Shown one piece after another: positions 50,215 through 61,392 of a stretch of 64,000 nucleotides of DNA. The translations under genes and the position numbers were made by a program. The notes below the pieces were generated by a model. The model was not told the DNA's origin. It did not search any database and saw only the letters and a list, made by a program, of their open reading frames with translations. Numbering within the stretch: the stretch's first letter is position 1; every line of letters begins with the position of its first letter. This DNA is from Myxocyprinus asiaticus (Eukaryota > Chordata > Actinopteri > Cypriniformes > Catostomidae), in NCBI RefSeq assembly GCF_019703515.2, contig NC_059362.1, forward strand, positions 45,661,826 to 45,725,825, given 5' to 3'.

Positions 50215-51621
50215 CATTACTGTGCAAAAGTTTTAGGCACATAAGATTTTTCACAAAAGCATTTGTCTTAAGATGGTTATTTATATCTTCAGCTTTAGTG
50301 TGTCAATAGGAAATATAAATGTTAGACTCCCAAACATTACTTTTGCAAATAGAAAAGATTAGAAGAACAGGGAGCCCTGCAGCACATGTCATGGCCCCCA
50401 CAAATCCCCCCATCCAGTTTAGTCGACTAGTCTCGCACATCCCTAGTGGTCACACCGAATATTGATTTAGCTTTTTTATGTTTACTGGACTTTGTATGAC
50501 ATTAAGTGATAAATGAAAACTATTTATGGCAGTATTTTTGAAGACATCCTCACTATGCAACATTTTGCCTAAAGCTTTTGCACAGTGCTGTATATATATT
50601 TGTTTTCTTTTTTACTATTTATATAATTGTTTTATTTTGTTTTAAATATACGTATATATTTGATTTATTTTTTTTATGTATTATGTTTATTATATTTATG
50701 TATTTTTTATAAATTTTTATAATTTGTTAATGAATTGTATTTTTAAGTGTTTTTATTTAGTGTAATTATATTTATTAATATATTTATTAATTTCTTTTTA
50801 ACATGTATGTTATTGAATTTTATTATTTATTTTTAATTGTTATTATTTATATAATTTACTTCAATTTTTTATTTTTATTATATTTATTTTATAATCATTC
50901 ATTTTTTTTTTTATTAATCAATATTTATGATATTTTTATTTAATATATAATGGTTATTATTTTATTATTATTTAATATATGCATTCTAAAATATTATATT
51001 TGTTTATTATTATAATAATTATTATTATTATCATATATTTTTATTGTTTTTTATTATACTTTAACTTTGAGGGTCCCAAACCAGGTCTCATCTTTTACAG
51101 ATTATGACAATTATTATCGGGGTCCATTAAAAGACTGGGTAAACAAAATACAGAGTATACAAATTTGTCAGATTCATTGTTTTTGTATTTTATAAAGGTT
51201 TGATAATGTATTTATGATGTAAACATGGTCATTGTTATTTATGTTTTTGTCTTGTACATGTGTAGACATTGCTTGGAATATTTAAAGAAGGAATGGTCCG
51301 TCAGGAGATCGCTGTGGTTAGCCATGCACTTCAGAGCATACATTGGCAGAAAAGACTCAGTCGAGAATGTCAAACTGTTGAAGATCAAGACACAAGTATT
51401 GAGACTTACGGGTGAAGGCAGTAAGTACACAAGATTAACACTTCCCAGTTAAAAATAGTTTGAGAAGCGTCTTTAATTCCTGTGTGGTTATGCATAAAGA
51501 ACACGTATATCTATCACATATTTAACAGGTTCTTATCATTTGTATTTTTGTGATTGCAGACATAGCCTACTTTGGAATTTCTCTGAAGGTCAGGAGACGC
51601 GAGCAAGCAGACAAGGCATAA
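41861..51621 (+). CDS. taf1a: TATA-box binding protein associated factor, RNA polymerase I subunit A (TAF(I)48), 10 coding exons
   Basis: A subunit of SL1/TIF-IB, the TBP-TAF complex that recruits RNA polymerase I to rDNA promoters in the nucleolus. Exons: 41861-42023, 42378-42541, 43087-43200, 43397-43598, 45258-45373, 45472-45630, 45758-45824, 48155-48278, 51266-51420, 51560-51621. They total 1326 nt, all phases close, giving 441 aa (human 450). Recognisable segments are [11 protein letters not shown] (exons 2-3), [20 protein letters not shown] (exon 4), [13 protein letters not shown] (exon 5), [15 protein letters not shown] and [20 protein letters not shown] then FLKRHKAP (exon 6), and a basic C terminus [11 protein letters not shown]. 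The helical repeat architecture is the family's. The N terminus ([16 protein letters not shown]) is acidic and poorly conserved; the ATG at 41861 is the first in frame, with a second in-frame Met at 41900. Introns 7 and 8 are enlarged by transposons. Confidence 0.94.
42047..42352. mobile_element. MITE in taf1a intron 1
   Basis: Roughly 306 bp, with imperfect inverted ends (CATTTAAAAGAAGATTTCTCCC... and TTTTTGGGTGAGCTGTCCTTTTA). The inside carries TCATCATTTACTCACCCTGA and CTTGAGGGTGAGTAAACGGT in inverted relation. It belongs to the same family as 28076, 30549 and 36310. Confidence 0.75.
43599..45257. repeat. taf1a intron 4: AT-rich low-complexity sequence with a (TA)n run
   Basis: An almost pure A/T intron with diverged (ATTATTATGTGAAATAATT)-type repetition between 43770 and 44420, and a 51-bp (TA)n at 44434-44484. 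No coding exon is seen. The last 250 bp (45000-45257) is more complex. Confidence 0.75.
45930..46745 (-). pseudogene. Tc1-like transposase, frameshifted and truncated
   Basis: The minus strand shows, in order, the HTH part ([20 protein letters not shown] ... GRPSKLSNQ, 46707-46495), a middle part with [13 protein letters not shown] and GGGSIMLWG (46482-46183), and then [20 protein letters not shown] with [16 protein letters not shown] and [14 protein letters not shown] (46137-45930). The DD(E) motif regions WSDE, QDNDPKH and NPTE are present but in different frames. Not functional. Confidence 0.88.
45930..47134 (-). mobile_element. Tc1-like transposon, truncated at the left, in taf1a intron 7
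   Basis: The right end reads TGAATATTGCACTG followed by TA (47135-47136), a Tc1-type terminus. The left end is lost, because the transposase sequence stops abruptly near 45930 just after the third catalytic region. Insertion is antisense to taf1a. It is a different subfamily from the copy at 22185, since the terminal sequences and hooks differ. Confidence 0.82.
48279..49242. other. taf1a intron 8, left part
   Basis: AT-rich DNA with a (TA)n run at about 48700-48727. A segment at 48733-48860 and a related inverted one at about 48960-49245 share GTACAGATTTTGCT, CAAAGTG(A/G)CATTC and TAATGTCCTGACTATA with taf1a intron 2 (42730-43000). It is therefore a dispersed repeat with GGCCAAAAGTTTGGAATAAT-type ends. 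No exon. Confidence 0.6.
49243..49352. repeat. (GT)n(AT)n(AC)n microsatellite
   Basis: A nearly pure dinucleotide tract of about 110 bp, mainly TA, bounding the left arm of the fold-back element. Confidence 0.95.
49343..50185. mobile_element. Fold-back element made of two inverted Tc1-derived arms
   Basis: The left arm (about 49350-49697) and right arm (about 49834-50183) are near-identical inverted copies of about 345 bp, around a 136-bp loop. The outer ends match (CCAATCAGCCACAACATTAA against TTAATGTTGTGGCTGATCGG). Both arms carry the same Tc1 transposase-derived segment and the same internal deletion (TTTCTGGGATTTTCACAC). There is no intact transposase. Flanked by (AC)n and (GT)n microsatellites. 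Confidence 0.9.
50174..50214. repeat. (GT)n(AT)n microsatellite
   Basis: About 31 bp of GT then about 10 bp of TA at the right edge of the fold-back element. It mirrors the (AC)n tract at the left edge. Confidence 0.95.
50215..51265. other. taf1a intron 8, right part
   Basis: Starts with CATTACTGTGCAAAAGTTTTAGGCAC and includes ...GCCTAAAGCTTTTGCACAGTGCTGTA at 50567-50593, inverted partners of a small MITE (about 50216-50593). The rest, to exon 9, is very AT-rich low-complexity DNA. No gene. Confidence 0.6.
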
Positions 51622-51719
51622 GAGAAGAAATAGATGAGTGCTAAAAGTTGAAAATCTTTAGTTTTTAGAAATCCAGGTTTCTTGCAAATTGGTGTACCAG
51701 TTGTTTTGTATTATGCAAT

Positions 51720-51725
51720 AATAAA
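51720..51725 (+). terminator. Candidate poly(A) signal of taf1a
   Basis: AATAAA about 100 nt after the taf1a stop, followed by a GT-rich stretch (TGTGTCCATTGTGTGG). Another AATAAA lies near 51880. The first would give a very short 3' UTR. Confidence 0.55.
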
Positions 51726-52230
51726 TGTGTCCATTGTGTGGCCAACAGTATAGTAATACATACTGAGTAATGATTCTTTAGCATGTGCTGTAGCACAACA
51801 TACGCATCAAATGTCAAAGTTGCCAACAAGAAAAAGTGCCATATATATTATGTTGTGAAATATGGACAAAATATTAGAATAAATATTTAAACAATGTGTG
51901 CAAAAATAACATTTTTTACATGTGTTTACAATGAAAAGAATGGAAATGCAGTGACATTTATAGGCCTTGTAGGATACAGATAGTGACCACTAGGAGGTGC
52001 AAATGCTGCATTTTTAAAGCCTGATGTACTTTTAATAATGTCAGTGTTGAAAAAATTGTCCGACCCCACCAAAGGATGATACCAATTCAGATGTTGTTCT
52101 CAGGAACAACATTTTTAGTTGTTTTTGTTCCTGATACTACTACTTGATAGAGTACACTGAATTTTTTTTAAATTATTATTATTATTTGAATGGGGAAAAT
52201 AATGTAATGCAACCATAAGATCCTGTTTAA

Positions 52231-53030
52231 CCTTTAAGCTCAGATGGGCCCTGGAGAAAACATTTTAAAAAAAATATTTAGCACTAGAGTCTTGACCAAC
52301 ACAAAACAGATATCATTTGAAAGCTTACAAGCTCTGCTTTATGACCAAAACTGAACAAGTGCAGACAAATCAGAAGTGTTCAGTTTTGATAAAAAAATTA
52401 ATAATAGTTGCACTGCACATATTATTGCAACCAGTATAAACATCAATCTGATCAAATAGCCATGTGTCATATGTTGTTGGAAATCTCTCAAAGAGCTAGA
52501 AAACATCCAGCCTATTTGATTTACTCACAGACAAAAATATAGCGAGTAATGTCTAAGTACATGTCTTTGACATACATGTTTCATGTGAACAGGTGTTGCT
52601 TATAAACCGCTTTTGGCTTATAACTTCACAGAACATAAACTATCACAAACTTTTATTTACATACATTATTTAGAGGATGTAATTATCTTTCAAACTAACC
52701 CACACACAAGGTAATCGGATACATAGATCATTAGATAATCCACTTGAAGCACAATGTTACATATGGCCACCAGGAGATGGCGCCAAATACATGACACAGA
52801 CTCAATGATGACTCAAATGACACAGAATGAAACTCATTCTGTGATATCTCATTACTAAAATGATGTCTGTATGCTATGCAAACCTTTACTCATTGTGTTT
52901 GCATGTGTAATTAGTTCTAATGTACAATTATTATGTTTTATTTGTGTGGAGAGGCTGAGTTATAAGTCTTTAATTTTGGGTGTGCCACTGAAACAGGAAA
53001 TCTTTAAAAACACCTTCAGAGCTTAAAGGG
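52231..53030. mobile_element. TTAA-flanked piggyBac-like non-autonomous element, 800 bp
   Basis: TTAA at 52227-52230, left terminus CCTTTAAGCTCAGATGGGCC, right terminus CAGAGCTTAAAGGG, TTAA at 53031-53034. Inside it is a shorter relative of 37042-38520. No coding content. Confidence 0.8.
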
Positions 53031-53034
53031 TTAA

Positions 53035-54263
53035 GTGTAAACTGTAAGTTACCTTAGCATGTATGTGGTGAAAAAGTATGTTTACTAAAATATTTCATTT
53101 TACTTTTATAAAAATTAAAGAGTTTATATCACAAATTACCTAACAATGTATGGTAAAATTACATATTTTCCGATTTTTGTAATTCAGGTTTGTAACTGTA
53201 AAACCATCACCCATCCCGTAAAACCTTAAACATCACTTTATGTTTAACTATAAAGTTCAGGCAACAAGAACTGCCAGTTATTTGTACTGTAAATTTAACG
53301 TAAAGATTTTGTCTGATGTTATCTTAACTCAGTCCAACTCTCCAAACATGTTGTATAACTGGCTTTAGACATCAGACAGATGGGTGAAACATGGTTTGAA
53401 ACTAATCACAAACATCTCAGTCACGTGAAGCAGTTTTGCTCAGTGCCATCTGAACACTTATGCTCACCAAGATGTTCAGATGCTTCAGCAAACAAACTCT
53501 TTCACACCTAAATCATGTATAGAAATGAAGCTGACAGCAGAAATACTGAACTCTCTGGAGGCTTGTTTTTCAATACAGAAATATACTAAACAGGCAACAC
53601 TTAGCACGACTGAACCCCAGCTATATAATTTGCATAAAGAAAATGTAGCTTCATATAGGTCGTTTTAGCATCTAGAGATTATTTTCACAACAAGTAAGCA
53701 CATTAAAAACAGAGCATTACAGTGCAATTAAACGCAGCACAACAAATGCTAACATGTATAAATACTGCAGTTTAAATAATATCACTTCTTTCACATTATG
53801 ATTTTTTTTTTTTTTTTATGGTAATGAGAATTTTGAGGGGAAAAAGAATGGCTAACACTTTAACTTTCATTAATGTGTCATAAAACATTATTTAATGCTT
53901 AAAAGATTGTAACATGAAAGTACAGGATATGAATCACAGTTTTATGACGCTTTCTATCTGTTTGAATAAAATAATGCAGCGATCTATTAAGCATTTAATA
54001 TGTTGATATGTTTAATGTTATTAATGAAATGATTTACCAATGTGTCCATTAAATGTTATACATTTCATTGTACGTTTTATTAATAAACAGTTATTTAATA
54101 TACAATATATATTTATACAATATAAAAAAAAAATGTATTTTGTTTTTACATTTGTTTTTTTTTTTAATACTGCATATTCTCTTTTTGTTGGATTTGCAAG
54201 AATATGTAATAAAATTCTGTATTTTGTATTTTTTTAATTTATTATCCTTGTTTTTAATTCAGG

Positions 54264-54316
<53 letters not shown>

Positions 54317-55159
54317 AATAATAAAGGGAATAATGAATTACTGAGATTAAATAATAGGGAATAATAATTATTATATAGATATATATATATATGGAGATAT
54401 ATATATATATATATATATATATAGTATATATATTAAATAATGGAAAAAATATTTAAACATATGTTTATTCCCTTTTTTCAATTTTTTATTTTTAATTAAT
54501 AAACAATTATTTTATATATATTTATTTATACACGATGTATATTTGTATAAATTACAATATAAATATATAAAAAATATAAAATAAAATACAATATAAAATA
54601 TATTTAGTTTTAAACAAGTATATATTGCTCATTCTCTTTTTGTTGGACATGCAAGAATATTTAATTACATGTTTTATTTTATGATTTCTTTCCATTTATT
54701 ATCCTTTATGTTCATGAGTTTGTTAATGTCTTTAATTAATGCTAATATATATATTTTCCCTTCTTTATTTTGAATTTATTTAATGTAGTTGTGGTGTGTA
54801 ATATGTCCTGGATAGGTTTCCTGAGATACACCCTTATATCATATCTATGTAGGGTGCACTGATCTCATAGTGAAACAGGGCCTGAGCAAAACATGCAGCT
54901 CTGTAAAAGAGGATGTGGTTGTTCACTTCCTCTGCTTCTAAATATCACACCACATGACATCAGATTTTCCACTGAGAGAAACACTCATACACATATCTAA
55001 ATATATTTTCATGCTTGTACTGGAGCTTTAAAAAAAGATCATCATCATTATTAGGAGAGTCTAAGTGTAAAAACGTTAGAAATCTCATATTAAATCACAC
55101 ATTATGTAATATGATTGCCAAATCCTTCTGTAATCTATTCGTCATACTTTGTGTTACAA

Positions 55160-55193
<34 letters not shown>

Positions 55194-55671
55194 CTAATAT
55201 GTGTGGAATATTATGTAAACCACATACTATTTTAACATATTTGGAGTCACTCCCACTTTACAAATTAACAAAGGACTAACTGGTTATTTTATATATTTGC
55301 ATGTTATTACATTATATAGCCTTTTGAGAGAACAAGGCCTCACGAGTACTATAAACTAAACTATGAACTGGCTCCATGTCATTCAAAAGAAAAAACAACT
55401 ATCATTAATGTCATTAAATGTAGTAATACTCAAAAAATCATTAGGTTCATTTGCATTTCAAGTATGAATGTACATGAAACTACATTCATCAAAGTTCAAT
55501 CAAATAACATTCTTACTGTTTAAATACAATATAATATAATGATCTGTTTTGTTTATATAGGCTTGGCAATATTTATTAATATTTATTATTAATTATTGAA
55601 ATTTATTTGAAAGTTTAAACTATATTTTCTTTTTAATTAACTGAGAATATTTTTTATAAATATATATATAT

Positions 55672-55736
<65 letters not shown>

Positions 55737-56389
55737 TTATTAATTAAACATTTTAATTAATTTGCCAATGTTGCTACTAAATGTGTTAGAAATTGCATTG
55801 TATTATTTGAATGAATAAACATATACAATCAATATATATTTGTGAAAATCCATTTGTTTATAATATATATATATATATATATATTTCAATATATAAAATA
55901 AATACATATTTTTACATAAACTCAGTTTATACTGCATATTCTCTTTTTGTTGGACATGAGAGAATATTTAATTAAATTTAGTTTTTTTTTTCTCCTTGAT
56001 GGTAATGAATATTTGTTACCTTTAATTTGTGCTGATGTAAATTTAATCTTTAATTAAAAATAATTAATGTCATATATAAAATAATGTCACGATGCAAAAA
56101 ATATTTAAAATGTTTATTTAATCTTCATAAAGCAAAAATCTAAATTATTATTGCTTTTTAAAATTCTGGTGACGATTATGACCTGGACATGTCCTTGATA
56201 GGTTAAGTTATATTTGTTATAAAATATTATATTCTCTTTAAGTTGGACTGTAGGGATATTTTATTTAATTTTAGCATTTTTTTATATGTAATTTGAGTAT
56301 TATGTAGTAATATTTCTTAATGTTTATTATGAATAATTGAAAGGTATTTCTCTTTTTATTTGTTTGAATTTAATTTAATTTTTAGCGCG
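53035..56389. other. Intergenic region taf1a-dusp10
   Basis: AT-rich DNA without recognisable genes. It contains (TA)n at 54268-54314 and 54376-54423, (CA)n at 55161-55188 and (TA)n(GT)n at 55675-55737. A diverged block recurs (CATATTCTCTTTTTGTTGGA near 54170, 54630 and 55930), suggesting old local duplication with a period of several hundred bp. Confidence 0.65.
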
Positions 56390-56771
56390 GGGCCACAAAT
56401 TCAGCGCGTTCACATTTGCGCGTGACTCTTTAAACCGGTTTCACCGAACTCTGTTCTGATTGGCCCTCAGTGACATCACCCTGCGCTTCGGCACACGCCC
56501 CTCTGGGTCAGTGTTGTGCTTCAAGAGCGCATGTCTGACGCCAGTGAGAAGCTCCATTGGTTCGGCTTCATGTCAGTCTGAAGTGAGACTAGTGCATAAC
56601 CGCAAAAAACTCCAACTTTATCAGTGAAGAATACAGCAGCGCAAGACAGAAGGACGATGATGCGGGTCTCCAGCGCCGGGACCGGCTGATCGGGTCAGAC
56701 TCATCGATAACAGTGATCTACAACCGATTTCTAATATTGGAAGGAAGGCATTTGAAAGCAAGCACCTTAAA
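56390..56771 (+). promoter_or_regulatory. dusp10: dusp10 promoter and non-coding first exon
   Basis: A sharp switch from AT-rich to CpG-containing sequence (AGCGCGGGGCC, GCGCGTTCACATTTGCGCG, CTGCGCTTCGGCACACGCCC). It has two inverted CCAAT boxes (ATTGG at about 56459 and 56557). A transcribed leader would end at AAAT|GTAAGT (donor at 56772). No TATA box is evident; the start site is not determinable. Its position upstream of the dusp10 coding exon, and the exon-intron layout (non-coding exon 1, start codon in exon 2), match the vertebrate gene. Confidence 0.68.
56657..56689 (+). CDS. Upstream ORF in the dusp10 leader (10 codons)
   Basis: Two adjacent ATGs (56657 and 56660) open MMRVSSAGTG and stop at TGA (56687-56689), before the exon 1 donor. 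If the leader is transcribed as inferred, this uORF would precede the main start and could damp translation. Conservation is unknown. Confidence 0.35.
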   Translation: MMRVSSAGTG

Positions 56772-58159
56772 TGTAAGTCTGATGATCATATTCCCCTTTA
56801 TAGAGTTAGTGTTTAGTTATTGCACAGTATTTGGATTGAGTAGATCTATAGTAGTCCCATCACCTACAGGCATATATGATGCTTTTTAGTATAGGGAATA
56901 TAATATGTATAATAGGTGATTAGAAAATAGGCGTTCCTTTGCAAATTCCATATTTTGAGCTGTTTAGTCATTGTAGCCTATAGTACTTTTTGGATTGAAT
57001 AGATCTATATAGTCTTATTCTATGGACATGTATGTAATGTTTCTTATAACAGGGTATATAATGTGTATATAAAAGGTTTAGAATGGATATCATGCTATTC
57101 CTATCATTTCCACTATTTAGAGTTGTTAGTAGTCATTGCACAGTAGTTGGATTGCATATATGATGCTTATATGATTGGAATGCAAATATGACATATATGA
57201 TGCTTTTTATGATTATGTATACAATATAAATAATAGGCATTACAGTAATAGAATGTGTGCTATTCGTATCATATTTCACTATTGAGAGTTTAGTAATTGC
57301 ACAGTATATTACATAGATAGATCTATATCATCCCGTCCCATAAAGACATACTATATGCTTTCTGATAGGGTATAAAATATATGTAATAGACTATTATAGA
57401 ATGGGTGCTAATCCAATCATATTTCACTATTTAGATTTGGTTTGTAGTAGTTGAATACTATTTGGATGGCAGAATAGATCTATATAGTCCTACCCTATAT
57501 AGAAATATATGTTTTTGATGATAGGGTGTACAAGATGTATAATAGTCGATTATAGGAAGGCTGCTATTCCTATCATTTATCACTATTTAAAATGGTTTAG
57601 TAATCACTGCACAAAATTTAGATTGCAGAATAGATCTATATAGTCCTACCCTATATAGACATACATATATGATGCTTTTTATGATAATGTAAAAAATATA
57701 TAAAAGGCAATTATAGAATGTGTGCTATTTCTATTATATTTCACTATTTAGAGTTGGTTAGTAGTAGTTGCATACTATTTGGATGGCAGAATAGATCTAT
57801 ATAGTCCTACCCTATATAGACATATATGTTTTTTGATGAAAGGGTGTACAAGATGTACAATAAGTGATTATAGGATGGCTGCTATTCCTATCATATATCA
57901 CTATTTAAAGTTGTTTAGTAATCACTGCACAAAATTTAGATTGCAGAATAGATCTATATAGTCCTACCCTATATGGACATATATGATGATTTTTATGATA
58001 ATGTTATACATATAAAAGGTGATTATACAGCTGCTATTCCTATCATATTTGACTTTTTAGTAAGTTTAGTAATCACTGCACAATATTTTTATTGCAGAAT
58101 AGATCCATATAGTCCTTCCCCATATAGACATACTGTATATGATGCTTTTTATGATAATG

Positions 58160-58216
<57 letters not shown>

Positions 58217-58520
58217 AGGAAATTATAGATTGTGTGCTATTCCTATCATATTTCACAATTTAGAGTTGTTTAGTAGTAGTTGCATACTATTTGGAATTGC
58301 GGAATAGATCTATATAGTCCTACCCTGTACAGATATATATGTTTTTTGATGATAGGGTATATAAGATGTATAATAGTTGATTATTTAAAATTGTTTAGTA
58401 ATCACTGGACAATATTTAGATAGAAGAATAGATCTATATAGTATTACTCCATATAGACATATTTGATGTTTTGTATTATAATGTATGTAATGTTTATAAT
58501 ATGTCACTATAGAATCAGTC
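56772..58520. repeat. Degenerate tandem array, about 158-bp period, at the start of dusp10 intron 1
   Basis: TAGATCTATATAGTCCTACC (or variant) recurs at 56841, 57000, 57318 (two periods), 57475, 57631, 57792, 57949, 58100, 58305 and 58429. The intervals are 159, 318, 157, 156, 161, 157, 151, 205 (enlarged by a TA run) and 124. Each unit also has ...CTATTCCTATCATATTTCACTATTTA... and ...TTTAGTAATCACTGCACAAT.... Non-coding. (TA)n at 58167-58213. Confidence 0.92.
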
Positions 58521-59829
58521 CTATTCCTGAGCCAGTAGAGGAGTCCTTAAAAAACTTAATTTGCCAGCATTACTGTTTTCAGTCATGTGTAGAGCTGAAG
58601 TTGTAATTAGACAAGTGCTGATAGATATGACAGGTGTGCCGTGCAAAGAATATAATCTGTAAATTGCATGCTTTGTCACCGCATGAAATAATGATGATGT
58701 CTGCCTTAGATGCAGAACCTTTCCATATTTTATTCTCAGCACGTCCACATGCCGTGTTTGGGAATGGGCTGTGTGCTCTTTTGAAATTCAATGGGGTCAG
58801 CAATTCGCTCTCTTTCATGGAGAGAATGCCCAGGCAATGAGGTACATGGCAGAGAAACATTCAAAATATAAATGTTGGTTAGAGAAATCTATAGGCGTAC
58901 AGAGTGCACAGATGCTCTTTGATGATGCAGTGGTGTGCTGCTGCATTTCTTTTGCAGATATGTGGTTGATTTTGTCAGCAAGTTGCTGGAAAATTATTGA
59001 TGGTGATGTTTGAAATTGTGTTAGTTTGTAATGTACAGTGGGGTCTGAGACCATGATTTCAACCTGGAAATATTTGTAATAATTTAGAAAAATGTAAATG
59101 TTTCCTTACTTTCACTGAAGCAAAGATGCTCTTTGGAATACTCTTAAATCATGTTGGATAACATCAGGTTTTGTTAATGCTGGCTTGAGAGCATGTTGTC
59201 AGGTGAAGTGTGTCATTTCTGCGCCATTAGCGTCAATAAACTGAATATTTGATTTCCCATCGTCTGCCATCTGCCACATGCAACTTTTCACTCAAATTGT
59301 TAAGCTGATAATATCATTTATTTAACAGTTTGGGTTCTTGAATCTAATTGGACAATAGACGTTCTTGGAGTGCTGATATTTTGTATAATGTATTATTACT
59401 GTAATTACGAAATGGGAGCTTAAAAGGTTCTGCTCTGAGCTGTTACAAAGTTATTTGTTTCTATGTATACACTCATAACGACAAAACAGCTTTGTTGTTG
59501 ATAACAGCAAAGTATTTATCATTTCATTAATTCACCTCTATATGTTCTTGCAAAATCTTGAGGAACAAAGAAAGCACTCCAGGTAACAAGGGCATAACAA
59601 AATGGCACATCAAACAGAAATATACAGTATATATAAACTACCTTGACTGCAGAGGCCGTGCCAAATATGGTTCTTTTCTCATGACGTCACAACTGTCAAG
59701 TCGGAGCTTTCATAGAATTCAAAGTATCCAACTTTTAATTACGAGTTCTACGAAGATGTGAACTTTAAAAAAAAAAAAAAAAGAGGGAATGTCGTAGTTA
59801 CGGTAATTTGGAAATGGCTTGAATGCACC
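58521..59829. other. dusp10 intron 1, apparently single-copy part
   Basis: More complex sequence than the flanks. 58570-58990 is the least repetitive stretch and has open frames on both strands without family resemblance. No exon signals fit. It could hold conserved regulatory DNA, which cannot be judged without an alignment. Confidence 0.45.
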
Positions 59830-60385
59830 GTGTGGTCATATCCACACTAATGCATTTTCATTTGAAAACGCAATGATTTCACTACATTTACACCGCTCAT
59901 CCATACTGGAACGCCATTTTCCTCCACCGAAAACAGAGCATTTAGGAAACGCTCTCCATTACCGCATACTTTGGAAAATGATGACATTAGAAAACTAAAA
60001 ACTGAGCTTTCAAACAAAAACGGATTAGTGTGGATGTGGCATGTGTTTGCATCATTCTAGACAGGTTGTTGATGTGTGTGTTGCTTGGTGGCATAAAACG
60101 GTTGGTCCTGCTTTGTCTTTGTTTTGAACTATTTTTGTTGGCGAAGAAAATAATCTATAAAAAAAAACTGGGCAAATGTGAACATTGCTACAATTCTGTT
60201 TGTTTGAAAACATTTTAGTTTCCAGTCTCCTACTGTAATCATTTTCCAAAGTATGCGGTAATGGAGAGCATTTTTTAAATGCTCCATTTTCGGTGGAGGA
60301 AAATGGCGTTCTAGTACGGACGAGAGGCGTAAACGTAGTAAAATCGAAAACAGAAACTTATTAGTGTGGACGCGGCCTAAGTTAC
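59830..60385. mobile_element. Fold-back MITE in dusp10 intron 1
   Basis: The outer ends are inverted: GTGGTCATATCCACACTAAT at the left and TTAGTGTGGACGCGGCC at the right. Longer inverted arms (about 59833-59980 and 60235-60380) share GGAACGCCATTTTCCTCCAC / GGAGGAAAATGGCGTTCTAG and CATTACCGCATACTTTGGAA / TTCCAAAGTATGCGGTAATG. The loop is about 250 bp. No coding frame. Confidence 0.88.
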
Positions 60386-60596
60386 ACTATCAGCTTCTTG
60401 TTTCTAGAACTATCACACTTGCAAACCGCTCTTAATTTGTAATAAATATTTTTTGTATTAAATGCAGAATTGAAGCATTTTCACTTGTGATCTCAGACTG
60501 TATTTGTCAGTGCACTAACTAGCCTGTAATTATTCCTCTCTTCCAAGACTGGACATCTGACTTCTCTGTGGTGTGCCAGCCCTCTGTGGTCTCCCC

Positions 60597-61392
60597 ATGC
60601 CTCCCTCTCCTCTTGACGACAGAATTGTGGTGGCGCTGCCAAGGCCGATACGACCTCAGGAACTCCAACTCTGCCTGGACACCAGCTACCTGGAAACCAC
60701 CGTGGGCGCCGTCGGTAAGTCGACGGTAATCAAAAGCACCACTGTGGTGAAGATCCAGGCGACTAAGCTATCGTATATGCCCTCGTCCAGCGGCTCCACG
60801 CGCTCGCTCACGTGTGGATGCAGCAGTGCCAGCTGTTGCACGGTGACGACCTACGAGAAAGACGGACAGACCCAGAAACTGAGCCAGGTCAGTGCAAGCA
60901 GCCCCAACTTGAACTCCGGAGTCAGCTATGGCGTCCACGGAATTTCCCAAACGGCGATGGTGGGCCACAGCGAGGCCTACAGCGCACCCAGTCTCACCTC
61001 CAGCCTGGGCAGGGGTGGTTTGCGGGTCATCCACCCCAATGAGCTGGCCAAGAAGCTGACGCATTGCCCCATGGGCCACCCCATTGGCCCGGTGCCCGTC
61101 ATTATTGACTGTCGGCCCTTTATGGAGTTTAACAAGAGTCATATTAGGGGTGCGGTGCACATCAACTGTTCAGACAAGATCAGTCGCAGGCGACTCCAAC
61201 AAGGGAAGATCACGGTGTTGGATCTCATTTCTTGCCGTCAGAGTAAAGACTCCTTCAAGGGGATTTTTTCCAAAGACCTTGTGGTGTACGATGAAACCAC
61301 GATAGACCCAGGGCGGTTAACGCCCTCTCAGCCCCTGCATGTGGTCCTGGAGTCTCTGCGAAGAGAAGGGAAGGACCCAATCGTACTTAAAG
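60597..61392 (+). CDS. dusp10: Dual specificity phosphatase 10 (MKP-5), first coding exon; gene continues past the window
   Basis: MKP-5 dephosphorylates and inactivates p38 and JNK MAP kinases. The ATG at 60597 opens MPPSPLDDRIVVALPRPIRP, the conserved DUSP10 start. Then follow a variable Ser/Thr-rich segment, YMPSSSGSTRSL and CGCSSASCCTV (conserved), and the rhodanese/Cdc25-homology domain from about residue 150 (PVIIDCRPFMEFNKSHIRGA, VHINCSDKISRRRLQQGKIT). The basic docking motif is SRRRLQQGK, about residues 195-203. The exon ends VLK-G at a GTACTT donor (61393), phase 1. The dual-specificity catalytic domain is in later exons outside the window, so only 265 of about 480 residues are seen. 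The acceptor is TTCCAAG at 60547; the extension upstream of the ATG is 5' UTR. Confidence 0.96.

Noticed and set aside
58521..59054. Several overlapping frames of 68-93 codons on both strands in dusp10 intron 1.
   Set aside because: No motif, signal or splice context supports any of them. The region is described as a single-copy non-coding island instead.
60573..60596. Upstream extension of the dusp10 frame by eight codons.
   Set aside because: It would start on GTG. The conserved vertebrate start is the ATG at 60597 (MPPSPLDD), and the extension is 5' UTR after the acceptor.
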